NCBI RefSeq assembly: GCF_001675165.1
Contig: NZ_LROS01000013.1
Coordinates: 1 to 64,000, forward strand
Source: Clostridium ragsdalei P11
GTDB lineage: Bacteria; Bacillota; Clostridia; Clostridiales; Clostridiaceae
Direction of reading: 5' to 3'
DNA: 64,000 nucleotides
Shown: one piece after another, positions 25,629-36,139 of the stretch
How the letters are laid out: each line of letters opens with the position of its first letter
Numbering within the stretch: the stretch's first letter is position 1
Program-made: the position numbers and the translations under genes
Notes under the pieces: model-generated
The model's input: the letters and a program-made list of their open reading frames with translations, nothing else
Told to the model about the DNA's origin: nothing
Database searches by the model: none

Positions 25629-26853
25629 TGTATGAGCTTAAAGGAATTCAAGAAGATAAGCCGAAAGAGGCTTGTGGAATTTTTGGCGTATTTTCCAATG
25701 AAGATATTTACTTAGGTAATATCATGTATTATGGCCTTTCGGCTCTTCAACATAGAGGACAGGAAAGTGCAGGAATAGCAATTTCAGATGGAGAACAGAT
25801 TAACTGCTATAAAGGTATGGGATTAGTTTCTCAGGTATTTGATGTGGAGAAATTACAAGAGCTTAAAGGGAAAATTGCTATTGCACATAATGGAAATATA
25901 ACTAATGCAGAGGGGCTTAAAGAAAAATTAAAAGCCAAAGGTGCTGTTTTTAAAACTACTTCAGATTCAGAAGTAATTTTAAAGCTTTTGGAAATGGAAC
26001 CTCATGTAGAAATAAAAGACAAGTTTATTAATGGACTTAAATATTTAAAAGGTTCCTATTCTCTAATTCTTTCTACTAAAGATACATTAATAGCAGTAAG
26101 AGATTCTTTAGGCATAAGACCATTATGCATAGGAAAATTAAATGGCAATTATGTTATAAGTTCAGAAAGTTGTGCATTATCTTCTCTGAAAATAGAATTT
26201 ATAAGAGATGTTAATCCTGGAGAAATGATTATTATAAGTAATAAATCAATGGAAAGTGTTAATGTTTTTAAGAAAAAAATTATGGATTTTGTTCATTTGA
26301 ATATATATATTTTGCTAGAGGAGACAGTATTATAGATGGAATAAGTGTGTATGAATCTAGAATTAGTGCGGGAAAAAAGTTATATAAAAATCATGCTGTT
26401 GAAGGGGATATAGTTATTGGTGTACCGGATTCTGGTATACCTGCAGCTATAGGTTATTCAAAGGCTTCTGGAATTCCTTATGGGCTAGGTTTTATAAAAA
26501 ATAAATATGCAGTAAGAAGTTTTATATTTCCGCATAAAAATCTAAGAGAAAGTATGGTAGACATAAAGTTAAGTCCTTTGTTTAATGAAATAAAAGGGAG
26601 AAGGGTAATAGTTATAGATGATTCTATAGTTAGAGGAACTAGTTGTAGAAAAGTTGTTAAATCTTTATTAAAAAATGGAGCAAAAGAAGTTCATTTTAGA
26701 ATTGCATCACCTTCTATAAAATACTGCTGTCATCTAGGTATTGATATAGGAATAAAAAAGGAACTTATAGCAGCTTGTAAAAGTATAGAGGAAATAAGAA
26801 AAGAAATAGGTGCTACTACTTTAGAATATTTAAGTTTAGAGGAATTTTGCTAA
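25628..26853 (+). pseudogene. Frameshifted purF paralogue (amidophosphoribosyltransferase)
   Basis: The first frame encodes the glutaminase half: propeptide, catalytic Cys16 in KEACGIFGVF, ALQHRGQESAGIA, AHNGNITNA. At the A7 run at 26273-26279 the frame is lost. Adding one A joins it to CSFEYIYFARGDSIIDGISV and the phosphoribosyltransferase half (VIGVPDSGIPAAIGYS, VIVIDDSIVRGTSCRK), giving about 408 residues. Usual PurF is 450-500 residues; this one stops soon after LGIDIGIKKELIAACKS and lacks the last part with the C-terminal Cys pair. It is translationally coupled to thiC. Without slippage or correction the product is a 236-residue or shorter glutaminase fragment. A genuine pseudogene, a slippage-expressed gene or a sequencing error are all possible. 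Confidence 0.85.
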
Positions 26854-26911
26854 ATTTTTAATGAAGAACAAAATTTATGTAAAGGATGCTTTAATGAGAA
26901 ATATCCAAAAA

Positions 26912-26946
26912 TATAATAACAAAATTGAAATCATACTTAAAAACTC
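26912..26946 (+). repeat. Fragment of a family A repeat arm
   Basis: ATAATAACAAAATTGAAATC followed by ATACTTAAAAACT matches the left arm of copy A2 (about 10042-10074) at nearly every base. No termini or central loop are present here, so it is a truncated remnant between purF and thrC. Confidence 0.55.
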
Positions 26947-27083
26947 TATATCTATAGATTTTTTGCTTTGAAATCGTTATAGGTTTGTAAATTAATATAA
27001 CTGTAATTTTCAAGTTATATTTCGTATGTTATTATATAGGTATAACTATTTTAGTAAAAATTATAGAAAAGGGAGAGATACAC

Positions 27084-28574
27084 TTGAAAGAAATTCATTA
27101 TAACAGTACTAGGGGATTAAATGGAAATTATACTGCATCTCAAGCTATACTAAAAGGAATATCAGAAGATGGTGGATTGTTTGTTCCAGACAGCATACCT
27201 TTTGTGAATGAAGAAGAATTACAAAAATTTAAAAATATGACTTATAAGGAATTAGCTTTATGCATAATTGGAAAGTTTTTCACTGATTTTACTGAAGATG
27301 AGTTGAAGAAGTGCATAGACCTAGCTTATGACAATAAATTTGAATCAGATGAAATAGTACCTGTAAAGAAAGTTGGGGATGTATTTTATTTAGAGTTGTT
27401 TCATGGACCAACTTTAGCTTTTAAAGACATGGCATTGTGTCTTCTACCACATCTAATGCAGGCTGCTGCAAAAAAGCAAAATTTGCATAAAAAGATAGTT
27501 ATACTTACGGCAACTTCTGGAGATACTGGGAAGGCAGCACTAGAGGGTTTTGCAGATGTAGAGGATACAAGAATAGTAGTGTTTTTCCCTGAAAAAGGGG
27601 TAAGTGATATACAAAAAAGACAGATGGTTACCCAGGCAGGCAAAAATACTAAAGTTATAGGAATAAAGGGAAACTTTGATGATGCCCAGACTGAAGTTAA
27701 GAAAATTTTTAATGATGAAGAATTAAAAAAAGAATTGGATGAAAAGTCTTATATGTTTTCTTCTGCTAATTCCATAAATATAGGAAGGCTTATACCTCAA
27801 GTAGTATATTATTTTCATGGATATATGGAACTTTTAAGGAAGGGGCAAATAAAATTAGGAGAAAAGATAAATTTTGTAGTTCCTACAGGTAATTTTGGAA
27901 ATATACTTGCAGCCTATTATGCAAAAAAAATGGGTTTGCCTATAAATAGACTTTTATGTGCTTCAAATGATAATAAAGTATTATATGACTTTTTAAAAAG
28001 TGGAATCTATGATGCTGAGAGAGAGTTTATAGTAACTATATCTCCTTCTATGGATATACTCATATCCAGTAATCTTGAAAGATTCATATATGATATAAGC
28101 GGAAATGATTTTTTAGTTGTACAGGGGTTAATGAAAGATTTAAATAAAAATAGAAAGTATAGTGTAAGTGAAAATATGAAAGAAAAATTAAAACTGCTTT
28201 ATGGTGGATTTGCAAGTGAAGGAGAAACACTTAATTCTATAAGTGATGTTTTCAAAAGTTACCATTACTTAATGGACACACATACTTCAGTGGCTTATTC
28301 CGTGTATAGAAAGTATTTGCAGGATACAGGAGATGACACAAAAACCATTATTGTTTCTACTGCAAGTCCTTTTAAATTTACAAAATCCGTAATGAGTGCT
28401 TTAGACGATAAATATAAGAATCAAAAAGATTTTGACCTTATAGAAGTAATGAGCAAAACTGCTTCTCTCGAAGTTCCTAAACCTATAGAGAAACTAATGA
28501 AAAGTGAAGTTATTCACAGTACTGTATGTGAAAAACAACAGATGAAAGATGAGATTAGAAAATTTTTATTATAA
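27084..28574 (+). CDS. thrC: Threonine synthase
   Basis: A 496-residue PLP enzyme converting O-phosphohomoserine to threonine. STRG near the N-terminus, the PLP lysine (Lys114) in HGPTLAFKDMA, ATSGDTGKAAL, and SANSINIGRL are typical of the long ThrC class. The start is a TTG at 27084 after GGGAGAG; the next in-frame ATG would cut into the conserved domain. Monocistronic. The homoserine genes are not in the window, though an aspartokinase lies at 60630-62012. Confidence 0.94.
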   Translation: MKEIHYNSTRGLNGNYTASQAILKGISEDGGLFVPDSIPFVNEEELQKFKNMTYKELALCIIGKFFTDFTEDELKKCIDLAYDNKFESDEIVPVKKVGDVFYLELFHGPTLAFKDMALCLLPHLMQAAAKKQNLHKKIVILTATSGDTGKAALEGFADVEDTRIVVFFPEKGVSDIQKRQMVTQAGKNTKVIGIKGNFDDAQTEVKKIFNDEELKKELDEKSYMFSSANSINIGRLIPQVVYYFHGYMELLRKGQIKLGEKINFVVPTGNFGNILAAYYAKKMGLPINRLLCASNDNKVLYDFLKSGIYDAEREFIVTISPSMDILISSNLERFIYDISGNDFLVVQGLMKDLNKNRKYSVSENMKEKLKLLYGGFASEGETLNSISDVFKSYHYLMDTHTSVAYSVYRKYLQDTGDDTKTIIVSTASPFKFTKSVMSALDDKYKNQKDFDLIEVMSKTASLEVPKPIEKLMKSEVIHSTVCEKQQMKDEIRKFLL

Positions 28575-28960
28575 TTAAATGTAAATTCTCCCTTCTTTAC
28601 AAAAAAATTTTTACATATAATAACAAAAAATATACATCAATATAAGTATAATAGTGAGTCGAATATTGAAAATTAAGAGTATAAATATTCGATATATAAT
28701 GTATGAAAATGCTAGGATGTATTTATAAACAGTAGTATAATATAAAATTAGAAGGTAGTTGAAAATTAGTGTTAAATTATTTTTTGTAGAGAAACTAATA
28801 AAATAGTATGAGCAGTTTATATAAATTTATAATACTATAGTATGAGGAGTTGTTGTATATATTCATGAGGAAAAATTTTCTTGTGAATATATACTTTTAT
28901 AGACACAATTATAGAAAGTATTTTTAGCTTAGATATGTATTTTTAATAGGGGAGAGTTTT
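28575..28960. other. Intergenic stretch with one hairpin
   Basis: No gene was found in these 386 bases. At 28855-28894 GTATATATTCA pairs with TGAATATATAC and is followed by TTTTAT, a possible weak terminator. I checked for a c-di-GMP riboswitch because a diguanylate cyclase follows, and did not find its conserved bases. Confidence 0.4.
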
Positions 28961-30025
28961 ATGTTGACGTCATTATCAGATGAATATAATCAACTTAAAA
29001 GTGAGTATGAAGGTTATCAAAAGATGGCTGAAGGAATTATACAAAAACAAAGCATGAAGATTATAGAGTTAGATAAAAAGCTTGATATGTTGTCTCTGAT
29101 AGTTGAGATAAGTCAGTATATAAACAAAAGAATAGGTAGAGGAGAAATAGTTTCTATAATAAATGATATAATGATAGGAATTCTAGGGGTAACTTATTCA
29201 AGCGTATATCTTTTAGAAAATAGAAAACTTCAATTAAAATCTACAAATTTGCCTAATACAAAGCATCATTTTAGTATTAGCGATTACAATAAAGGAAATA
29301 TAAGTAGTCTAAATGCTAGTATAGTAAATTGTGTTGATAATATATATATATATGATAATATTCAAATTCACTCTTCCATACTCATGCCTATATATTTAAA
29401 AGATAATCTTTTAGGTGTTATTGTAGTTGAGCACCATATATATAACTATTTAAATGATGAACATGTAAAGTTATTAACTGCACTTACCAATCAAATAGCC
29501 ATATGTATAGAGAATAATAAACTTTATAATAAAATAAAGCAAAATTCTCAAAAGGATTTTTTAACGGGACTATTTAACAGAAATTATTTTTTCTCGGTTA
29601 TAAAAGAAAAAGTAAAAAACTGCGGTAAAGGTTTTGCTATTGTAATGATTGACATTGACGATTTTAAAAGTTTTAATGATAGATTTGGGCATCAATATGG
29701 AGATAGGGTTCTGAGAAAAGTAAGTGACATAATAAAAGATAGTATAAGGGACGAAGATATGGTAGCTAGATATGGAGGAGAAGAGATTATAATATATATG
29801 TATAATGTTACAGATTCCATGTCTGTATATGAGAGAATGATAAATATAGGAGATATTATAAAAAAGAAAGCTGTAGAGTACAATGAAGCCTCGTCTTATG
29901 TAACGGTTTCAATGGGTATAGCAATATGTACAAATAAGAATAAAGACGTTGAAGGTGCAATAAGAAGGGCTGATATGAACTTGTACAGAGCAAAAAATTC
30001 TGGAAAGAATAAAGTGGTTTATTAA
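28961..30025 (+). CDS. Diguanylate cyclase with GAF domain
   Basis: A 354-residue soluble protein: an N-terminal coiled-coil helix (about 1-50), a GAF domain (about 55-185, MPIYLKDNLLGVIVVEHH) and a C-terminal GGDEF domain. The active-site motif is GGEEI instead of GGDEF; Glu at the third position is tolerated, and Ile at the fifth is a small departure. The inhibitory RxxD site (RDED) lies five residues before it. The domain start KDFLTGLFNRNYFF is intact, so synthesis of c-di-GMP is likely. The GAF ligand is unknown. ATG after GGGGAGAG. Confidence 0.9.
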   Translation: MLTSLSDEYNQLKSEYEGYQKMAEGIIQKQSMKIIELDKKLDMLSLIVEISQYINKRIGRGEIVSIINDIMIGILGVTYSSVYLLENRKLQLKSTNLPNTKHHFSISDYNKGNISSLNASIVNCVDNIYIYDNIQIHSSILMPIYLKDNLLGVIVVEHHIYNYLNDEHVKLLTALTNQIAICIENNKLYNKIKQNSQKDFLTGLFNRNYFFSVIKEKVKNCGKGFAIVMIDIDDFKSFNDRFGHQYGDRVLRKVSDIIKDSIRDEDMVARYGGEEIIIYMYNVTDSMSVYERMINIGDIIKKKAVEYNEASSYVTVSMGIAICTNKNKDVEGAIRRADMNLYRAKNSGKNKVVY

Positions 30026-30033
30026 ATAGACAG

Positions 30034-30125
30034 AGCTCTTGACATCAGATGGAGTTTTGACTCCATCTGATGCTTATTAAACAGGCTTTAGTACTTAGAA
30101 AGGCGTTATCCTTTAGAGGGAAATC
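30034..30125 (+). repeat. Family B repeat, left half, just before addA
   Basis: GAGCTCTTGA, then hairpin 1 (GCATCAG-like form: CATCAGATGGAG with CTCCATCTGATG), CTTATTAAACAGGCTTTAG, and GGCGTTATCCTTTAGAGGG, where the similarity to copy 1 stops. The long right-hand hairpin is missing. It lies between the diguanylate cyclase and addA, where addB would usually be found. An open frame from 30070 continues through the repeat into addA but does not carry a ribosome site. Confidence 0.65.
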
Positions 30126-30153
30126 TTCAATGAATTTTAGTAAGGTGGTAGAT

Positions 30154-33100
30154 ATGGATACAAATTGGACAGAATCTCAAAGAGAAGCTATTTTTACCCC
30201 CAAATGTAATTTGCTAGTATCAGCAGGTGCAGGAACTGGTAAGACAGCAGTGCTAGTGGAGAGAATAATACAGGAAATAACAAGTATTGATGAAGATGTG
30301 GATATAGATAAGTTATTAGTTGTTACCTTTACAAATGCAGCAGCTTCTGAAATGAAAGAGAGAATAGCAGAGGCAATTTCTAAACTGTTAGAATCAAATT
30401 ATGGATCAAAAAATCTTCAAAAACAGCTTACACTCTTAAATCAGGCTAATATAATTACTATACATGCTTTTTGCCTTAAGGTTATAAAAAGTAATTTTCA
30501 TTTAATAGATTTAGATCCTAATTTTAGAATATGCGACAGTACAGAAGCAGTTCTTTTAAAACAGGATGTACTTGAGGAACTTTTAGATGAGAAATATGAT
30601 ATGGAAAATACAGAATTTTTAAAACTTGTAGACGGTTTTAAAAGTAAAAATGATATTAAACTTAAAGATATGGTACTTTCCCTCTATGAATTTTCAAAAA
30701 GTAATCCATGGCCTGAAAAATGGTTAAGAGAAGCGGTAGAAAATTTTAATGTTGAGGAAAACTTTGATTTTGGAAATACCTCATGGGCACAAATGATTAT
30801 GCACAGCCTAAAGGTAGAAGTTAAGGGATGCAAGGATAGAATAGAAAGAGAACTTACCATAATCCAAAGCGTAGAAGGACTTGAGCACTATGAAGATACT
30901 TTTAAAAAAGATTATGAAAATATAAAGGAATTATCGCTTTTAAATTCTTGGGAAGAACTAAAAGAAAAGTTTTTACAATTAAGTTTTGAAAAGCTTTCCA
31001 CTAAAAAAGTAAAAGATGACGTTAAAGAAGTGAAGGAAAGGGCTAAGAATGTAAGGGATGAAGTTAAAAAGAAGTTAAATAGTATAAAAGAAGATATATT
31101 TTCAGGTTCCGATGATATATATAAAAATATGCAGGAAGTATACCCTATGATGGAGTGCCTGGCTTCTCTTGTAATAGAGTTTGATAAAAATTACAGCTTG
31201 AAGAAAAGGGAAAGAGGGATACTGGACTTTAGTGATATAGAACATTTTTGCCTTGAAATATTAACAGATAAAGATGAAGAGGGAAATATAGTTCCTTCAG
31301 AGGCAGCTTTAGAATATAGAGGATATTTTGAGGAAATATTTATAGATGAATATCAGGATAGCAATGAAGTTCAAGAAGTTATAATGAATATGATAAGCAG
31401 AAAATCAAAAGACTCAAATTTGTTTATGGTAGGAGATGTAAAGCAAAGTATATACAGATTTAGACAATCTAAACCTGAACTTTTTTTGCAGAAATATAAT
31501 AGTTATTCTGAAAAAAAGACGGCTGAAAACAGAAAGATAAAATTATCTGAAAACTTTAGAAGCAGAAAAGAAATAATAGAAGGTACTAACTATTTATTTA
31601 AACAAATAATGTGTAGAGAAGTAGGAGAATTAGATTATACGGATGAGGAATGCTTAAAAAGTTCAGCAGATTATGAAAACTCATCTGTAAACTATAGTGG
31701 AGATATAGAGCTTAATATAATAGATAAAAAAGAAGAAAGTGAAGAAATTCAAGAAAATGAAGAAGTTTTAGATAATGTTCAGGTAGAAGCACGGCTTGTA
31801 GCAGAAAAAATAAGTGAGCTCATAAATGGTAAAGAAGAAGTAGAGCCACTAAAAGTATATGACAAAAATACGAAGTCCTATAGGAATGTAATGTATAAAG
31901 ACATAGTAATATTAATGCGTGCCACGCAAAATTGGGCTCCTACTTTTGTAGAAGAACTTAATAGTTTAGAAATACCTGTATTTGCAGATATATCTGCCGG
32001 ATATTTTGAGAATATAGAAGTAAAGACGATAATATCAGTACTTGAAATAATAGATAACCCACTTCAGGATATTCCACTTGTAGCTGTGCTTAGGTCTCCT
32101 ATAGAATCATTCTCTCCAGAGGAACTTATAGATTTAAGAATGGTAGATAGAAAAATGCATTTTTATGACATATTAAAGACAATTTCGGAAAATGACTGTG
32201 AATCAGATATATCATTAAAGCATGTGGGAAATAGATTGAAATATAAAGTAAGTGAATTCTTGAAAAGACTTAATAATTGGAGAAAAAAAGTAAAGTATAT
32301 GCCAATAGATGAATTTATATGGCATCTTTATACTGAAACGGGCTATTACGGTTTTATAGGGGCTATGCCTGGGGGAATTCAGAGGCAGGCAAACCTAAGG
32401 ATGTTATTTGAAAGAGCAAAACAGTACGAGAAGAGCAGTTACAAAGGACTTTTTAATTTTATAAATTTTATGAACAAACTTAAAAATAGCAGTGGCGATT
32501 TAGGAAGTGCAAAAATACTAGGAGAAGATGAAAATGTAGTCAGGATAATGAGTGTTCACAAAAGCAAAGGACTTGAATTTCCTGTAGTAGTACTTTCAGG
32601 TACAGGAAAAAAGTTTAATTTGATGGATATGAATAAAGGGGTACTTTTTCATGAAAAGTTAGGCCTTGGACCGGATTATGTAAATGTAAAAAGGCATATA
32701 TGTTATCCTACTGTTATGAAACAGGTACTTAGAAAAAAGCTAAAAGTAGAAACTCTTTCAGAGGAAATGAGAATATTATATGTTGCCTTTACCAGAGCAA
32801 AAGAAAAACTTATAATAACTGGAATGGTAAATAATATTGAAAAAACAACTCAAAGATGGTGTGAATGTGCTTCTTATAAAGGAGATAAACTTCCTGAGTA
32901 CTCGCTTATAAGTGCTAGAAACTTTTTGGATTGGATAGGGGCTGCACTGGCTAAACACCCATGTGGAAAGCCTATAAGAGAAATTTCTAAAGGTGAAGAT
33001 AATTTAAATCTAGTTATAGGGGATAATTCTACATGGAAGGTAAATATTTATAAGAAAGATGATTTTAGAAGTGTATCTCAAGAAAAAGAAGATGTAGATA

Positions 33101-33852
33101 TACTGGGTAAAATTGAAGAACTTAATTTAGCTGAATATGATGGACAATATATGGATAAAGTTGATAGAAGACTTAACTGGAAATATAAATATGAGGAAGC
33201 TTGTAAGATACCTGCTAAATTTTCTGTATCAGAGTTAAAGAGAAGATTTGATTTGACTGATATGGAAGATGGCGTGAATTTGATGGAATCGGTACAATTA
33301 AAAAAACCACTTTTTTTAAGAGAAAAAAAAGGTATGACAGCTGCTGAAAGGGGAACTCTTTTGCATTTAATCTTGCAGCATATTGACATAAAAAAAGTTA
33401 ATTCTTACGATGAAATAAAAGAACAGGTAGATAGATTGGTTCAGAGAGAATTTATAAGGGAAGAGGAAGTTAAGTCAATACCCCTAGGTAAAATATTGAA
33501 GTTCTTTTATTCTGAAATTGGAAGCAGAATGAAAGAGGCAGAGAATATATATAGGGAAACTCCATTTTATATGGAAATAGAAAGTAATGAATTATATAAA
33601 GAGCTTCCAGATAAAATATATAAGGATGAAAAAATAATTATTCAAGGAATAATAGATTGCTATTTTGAAGAAAATGGAGAATTAGTGCTTATAGACTATA
33701 AAACAGATTATGTAGATGATATAGATAATATAAAAGATAAATACAAACCCCAAATTTATTATTACGCAAGGGCACTTGAAAAATTAACTGGTAAGCAAGT
33801 AAAAAATAAATATCTCTACTTATTTTTCAACAATAGCTTAATTGAAATGTAA
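30154..33852 (+). CDS. addA: ATP-dependent helicase/nuclease subunit A (AddA)
   Basis: A 1232-residue UvrD-like helicase and nuclease that processes double-strand DNA ends for recombination. Helicase motif I is VSAGAGTGKTAVLVERI (near residue 23), motif II IDEYQDSN, and later SVHKSKGLEFPVV and LYVAFTRAKEKLII. The C-terminal RecB-type nuclease keeps AERGTLLHLILQHID and LVLIDYKTDYVDD. I place the start at ATG 30154 (MDTNWTESQREAIF), after AAGGTGG; codons upstream lie inside a family B repeat. AddA normally works as a heterodimer with AddB, whose gene usually comes immediately before; it is absent here. Confidence 0.94.
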   Translation: MDTNWTESQREAIFTPKCNLLVSAGAGTGKTAVLVERIIQEITSIDEDVDIDKLLVVTFTNAAASEMKERIAEAISKLLESNYGSKNLQKQLTLLNQANIITIHAFCLKVIKSNFHLIDLDPNFRICDSTEAVLLKQDVLEELLDEKYDMENTEFLKLVDGFKSKNDIKLKDMVLSLYEFSKSNPWPEKWLREAVENFNVEENFDFGNTSWAQMIMHSLKVEVKGCKDRIERELTIIQSVEGLEHYEDTFKKDYENIKELSLLNSWEELKEKFLQLSFEKLSTKKVKDDVKEVKERAKNVRDEVKKKLNSIKEDIFSGSDDIYKNMQEVYPMMECLASLVIEFDKNYSLKKRERGILDFSDIEHFCLEILTDKDEEGNIVPSEAALEYRGYFEEIFIDEYQDSNEVQEVIMNMISRKSKDSNLFMVGDVKQSIYRFRQSKPELFLQKYNSYSEKKTAENRKIKLSENFRSRKEIIEGTNYLFKQIMCREVGELDYTDEECLKSSADYENSSVNYSGDIELNIIDKKEESEEIQENEEVLDNVQVEARLVAEKISELINGKEEVEPLKVYDKNTKSYRNVMYKDIVILMRATQNWAPTFVEELNSLEIPVFADISAGYFENIEVKTIISVLEIIDNPLQDIPLVAVLRSPIESFSPEELIDLRMVDRKMHFYDILKTISENDCESDISLKHVGNRLKYKVSEFLKRLNNWRKKVKYMPIDEFIWHLYTETGYYGFIGAMPGGIQRQANLRMLFERAKQYEKSSYKGLFNFINFMNKLKNSSGDLGSAKILGEDENVVRIMSVHKSKGLEFPVVVLSGTGKKFNLMDMNKGVLFHEKLGLGPDYVNVKRHICYPTVMKQVLRKKLKVETLSEEMRILYVAFTRAKEKLIITGMVNNIEKTTQRWCECASYKGDKLPEYSLISARNFLDWIGAALAKHPCGKPIREISKGEDNLNLVIGDNSTWKVNIYKKDDFRSVSQEKEDVDILGKIEELNLAEYDGQYMDKVDRRLNWKYKYEEACKIPAKFSVSELKRRFDLTDMEDGVNLMESVQLKKPLFLREKKGMTAAERGTLLHLILQHIDIKKVNSYDEIKEQVDRLVQREFIREEEVKSIPLGKILKFFYSEIGSRMKEAENIYRETPFYMEIESNELYKELPDKIYKDEKIIIQGIIDCYFEENGELVLIDYKTDYVDDIDNIKDKYKPQIYYYARALEKLTGKQVKNKYLYLFFNNSLIEM

Positions 33853-33959
33853 ATATACGCTTACCTTTTAGAGGTACAGATTATAGTCAAAATAGATGAA
33901 ATAATCTGCTCTTTACTCATGCTTTAAGATATGAAACAGTAGGCATTCTACATAAAGTT

Positions 33960-34222
33960 TTAACTTTATTATATAGAAATTCTGACTAAAAAATAAACTT
34001 ATGCGTAGAAATATTTTACAATAACCAAGTACATTTAAATATTTTGTATATAAGTCTTAGTAGAAAATTTATGAAAAAGCTTAGGACTTTTGAATTGTCT
34101 GAGGTACGAGTTTTCAAAAGTCCTTAGGTTTTTGTGAATTTTTTGCTTAGACTTATCAAAATATTTAACAGTACTTGTGGTTGTAAAAATATTCGGAGCA
34201 TAAGTTTATTTTTCGTCTAGGA
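33960..34222 (+). repeat. Family A long-palindrome repeat, copy A3
   Basis: Ends read TAGAAATTCTGACT with AAAAAATAAACTTATGCG on the left, and the inverted form GCATAAGTTTATTTTTCG on the right. The arms pair over about 120 bp each (AAATATTTTGTATATAAGTC with GACTTATCAAAATATTT). The centre is GGACTTTTGAA, loop TTGTCTGAGGTACGAGTT, TTCAAAAGTCC. It fills the gap between convergent addA and the chemoreceptor gene and may also act as their terminator. Confidence 0.72.
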
Positions 34223-34233
34223 GCTCTATGTGA

Positions 34234-35946
34234 TTATAATTTAAACTTTTGAACCATTTCATTTAAGTTTTGAGCCATCTCTGCTTGACTTTGTGCTGTA
34301 AGAGAAATCTGATTTATACCTATTGAGGATTCACGAGTACCTTTTTCTATAGAATCAGTGCTATTAGATGTTTTTAATATATTTTCTGTCATGCTTTGAA
34401 TGGCAGTGCTTACTTGATCCGTGGTTGCGCTTAATTGTTCTGACATTGCAGCTACCCTTTCAGATATAGAACTTATAAATTCAGAGTCCTTATAATATTC
34501 ATTACTCATTTCTTCAAAATTTTTAAATTCTGGAGCTATATTACTTTGTACAAAGTCCAATATATCATTGCTGTTATTTGAAAGATTTTTAAAAGCATAT
34601 TGAACTTTAGAAATTGTATCTTTAATATTTGCCACTGCTTTTGAGGATTGTTCAGCCAACTTTTTAACTTCTTCTGAAACTACGACAAATCCTTTTCCCT
34701 GTTCTCCAGCTCTTGCTGCTTCAATAGCTGCATTAAGTGCTAGAAGATTAGTTTGCTCTGCAATTGCAGCGATGGTATCTGCCATGTTATTAATGTTTTC
34801 TACTACTTTTCCATCTTCAATGGCTTTAATTATATTTCCTTGTTTTTCATGATATATATTATTTATTTCTATTAAGGAGTCATTTATATGTTTTTTGAAT
34901 TTAGCAGCTTTATCTTTTGAATTAATAGAAGCTTTACTGCTGTCATCAGCATTTTTTGCTAATTCATTTACACTAGAACCTACTTCCTGAACTGAGGCAC
35001 TTATTTCTTCACAAGAAGCACTATTTTCTTCAAGTTCATTTAGTATATTTTTTGTATCATTTTCTATACTTTCAAATTTTGCTGTTATTTCTTGTACTGA
35101 TGCTGAAAGCTCTTCACTTGAGGCACCCATTTCTTCAGAATTGTTTGTGATTTTTAATATAAGATCTTTTACATTTCTTTGAGCTTTATCAAGTTCATTA
35201 ATAGCTTGTCCAAACTCATCTTTTCTTTTTAAATTGTACACATGTGATAAATCATAATTACAAAGATTTTTGCCTAGAGTTACTATTTTGGATAATGGAT
35301 CATTTATGTATTTAGCTGTAAATAGACCTATCAATATGGACAATATAAAGCCTATTAAAGATAATGTGATACTTAATATATTTACATAGTTAGATACATT
35401 ATTGTTATTAACGCTTGTAATCCTTGAGGTTTCGACAGTACTCTTTATAAGGCTGTCAACGCCTTTAAAAGTATTTGTTTCAAGAGTAGACATTTTTTCA
35501 ACTCCTGATTCAGCATGAGTATAATCTGAGTTAACTGCAAAATTAGTTGCAATTTCAGTAACACTCATATATTGTTTAACTTGATTTTGAACAGAGGACC
35601 ATTCTTTCTTTTCTGAAGATGTTAAAGACAATTTATTATATTCCTGTATATGTTGATTTATAGTATTTTTAGCTTTTTTCATATCGCTAATTGCAGAGCT
35701 TTTTTGATTAGCATTTGTTTCATAAACTAATTTTGTAAGATCTGCACTCATCTTTGTTAAATTTTGTTTTGTATCAGTAAGAAGGTAAATACTTTTAAAA
35801 TTTTTATCATACATATCTTGACCTTTTGTATTGATTAATTTAATGCTGGATGTTCCTACCATGCCAACTATGAAAATAAACATGGAAATGATTATAAAAG
35901 ATATAATTAGTCTGGATTTTACATTTAATTTTTGTAAAGTGTTCAT
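34234..35946 (-). CDS. Methyl-accepting chemotaxis protein
   Basis: A 570-residue chemoreceptor: first membrane helix at about 13-32, an outward four-helix-bundle sensor (about 35-185), second membrane helix at about 187-209, a HAMP region (about 210-265) and a long cytoplasmic signalling coiled coil with the conserved hairpin tip [20 protein letters not shown] followed by [18 protein letters not shown]. It signals through CheA/CheW. The ligand is unknown; the sensor is of the 4HB_MCP type. No che gene is near. Monocistronic. Confidence 0.94.
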   Translation of the reverse strand: MNTLQKLNVKSRLIISFIIISMFIFIVGMVGTSSIKLINTKGQDMYDKNFKSIYLLTDTKQNLTKMSADLTKLVYETNANQKSSAISDMKKAKNTINQHIQEYNKLSLTSSEKKEWSSVQNQVKQYMSVTEIATNFAVNSDYTHAESGVEKMSTLETNTFKGVDSLIKSTVETSRITSVNNNNVSNYVNILSITLSLIGFILSILIGLFTAKYINDPLSKIVTLGKNLCNYDLSHVYNLKRKDEFGQAINELDKAQRNVKDLILKITNNSEEMGASSEELSASVQEITAKFESIENDTKNILNELEENSASCEEISASVQEVGSSVNELAKNADDSSKASINSKDKAAKFKKHINDSLIEINNIYHEKQGNIIKAIEDGKVVENINNMADTIAAIAEQTNLLALNAAIEAARAGEQGKGFVVVSEEVKKLAEQSSKAVANIKDTISKVQYAFKNLSNNSNDILDFVQSNIAPEFKNFEEMSNEYYKDSEFISSISERVAAMSEQLSATTDQVSTAIQSMTENILKTSNSTDSIEKGTRESSIGINQISLTAQSQAEMAQNLNEMVQKFKL

Positions 35947-36139
35947 TTCTTATCTTCCCTTCTAAGTTACAATAAATTATTGTGTTATATTTTGTTGAGT
36001 ATATTTTCCAACATGAAACTTAAAATAAACTTAAAGTGAAGATAAATTTTATAAATATAATTTAAATATAAGTATTAACACTTTTTGATATTGTTAATAC
36101 TATAGTAATATGATATTAAATTGATGTGGAGGGTCAAAT

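Noticed and set aside
26273-26300. Programmed ribosomal frameshift in the purF paralogue
   Set aside because: The A7 run could slip, but there is no evident downstream stimulator structure and no other purF uses such a mechanism; mutation or transcriptional slippage is simpler.
28575-28960. c-di-GMP riboswitch before the diguanylate cyclase
   Set aside because: The conserved GEMM core (AGGGCAAACC-like and GGGACGCAAAGCC-like segments) is absent.
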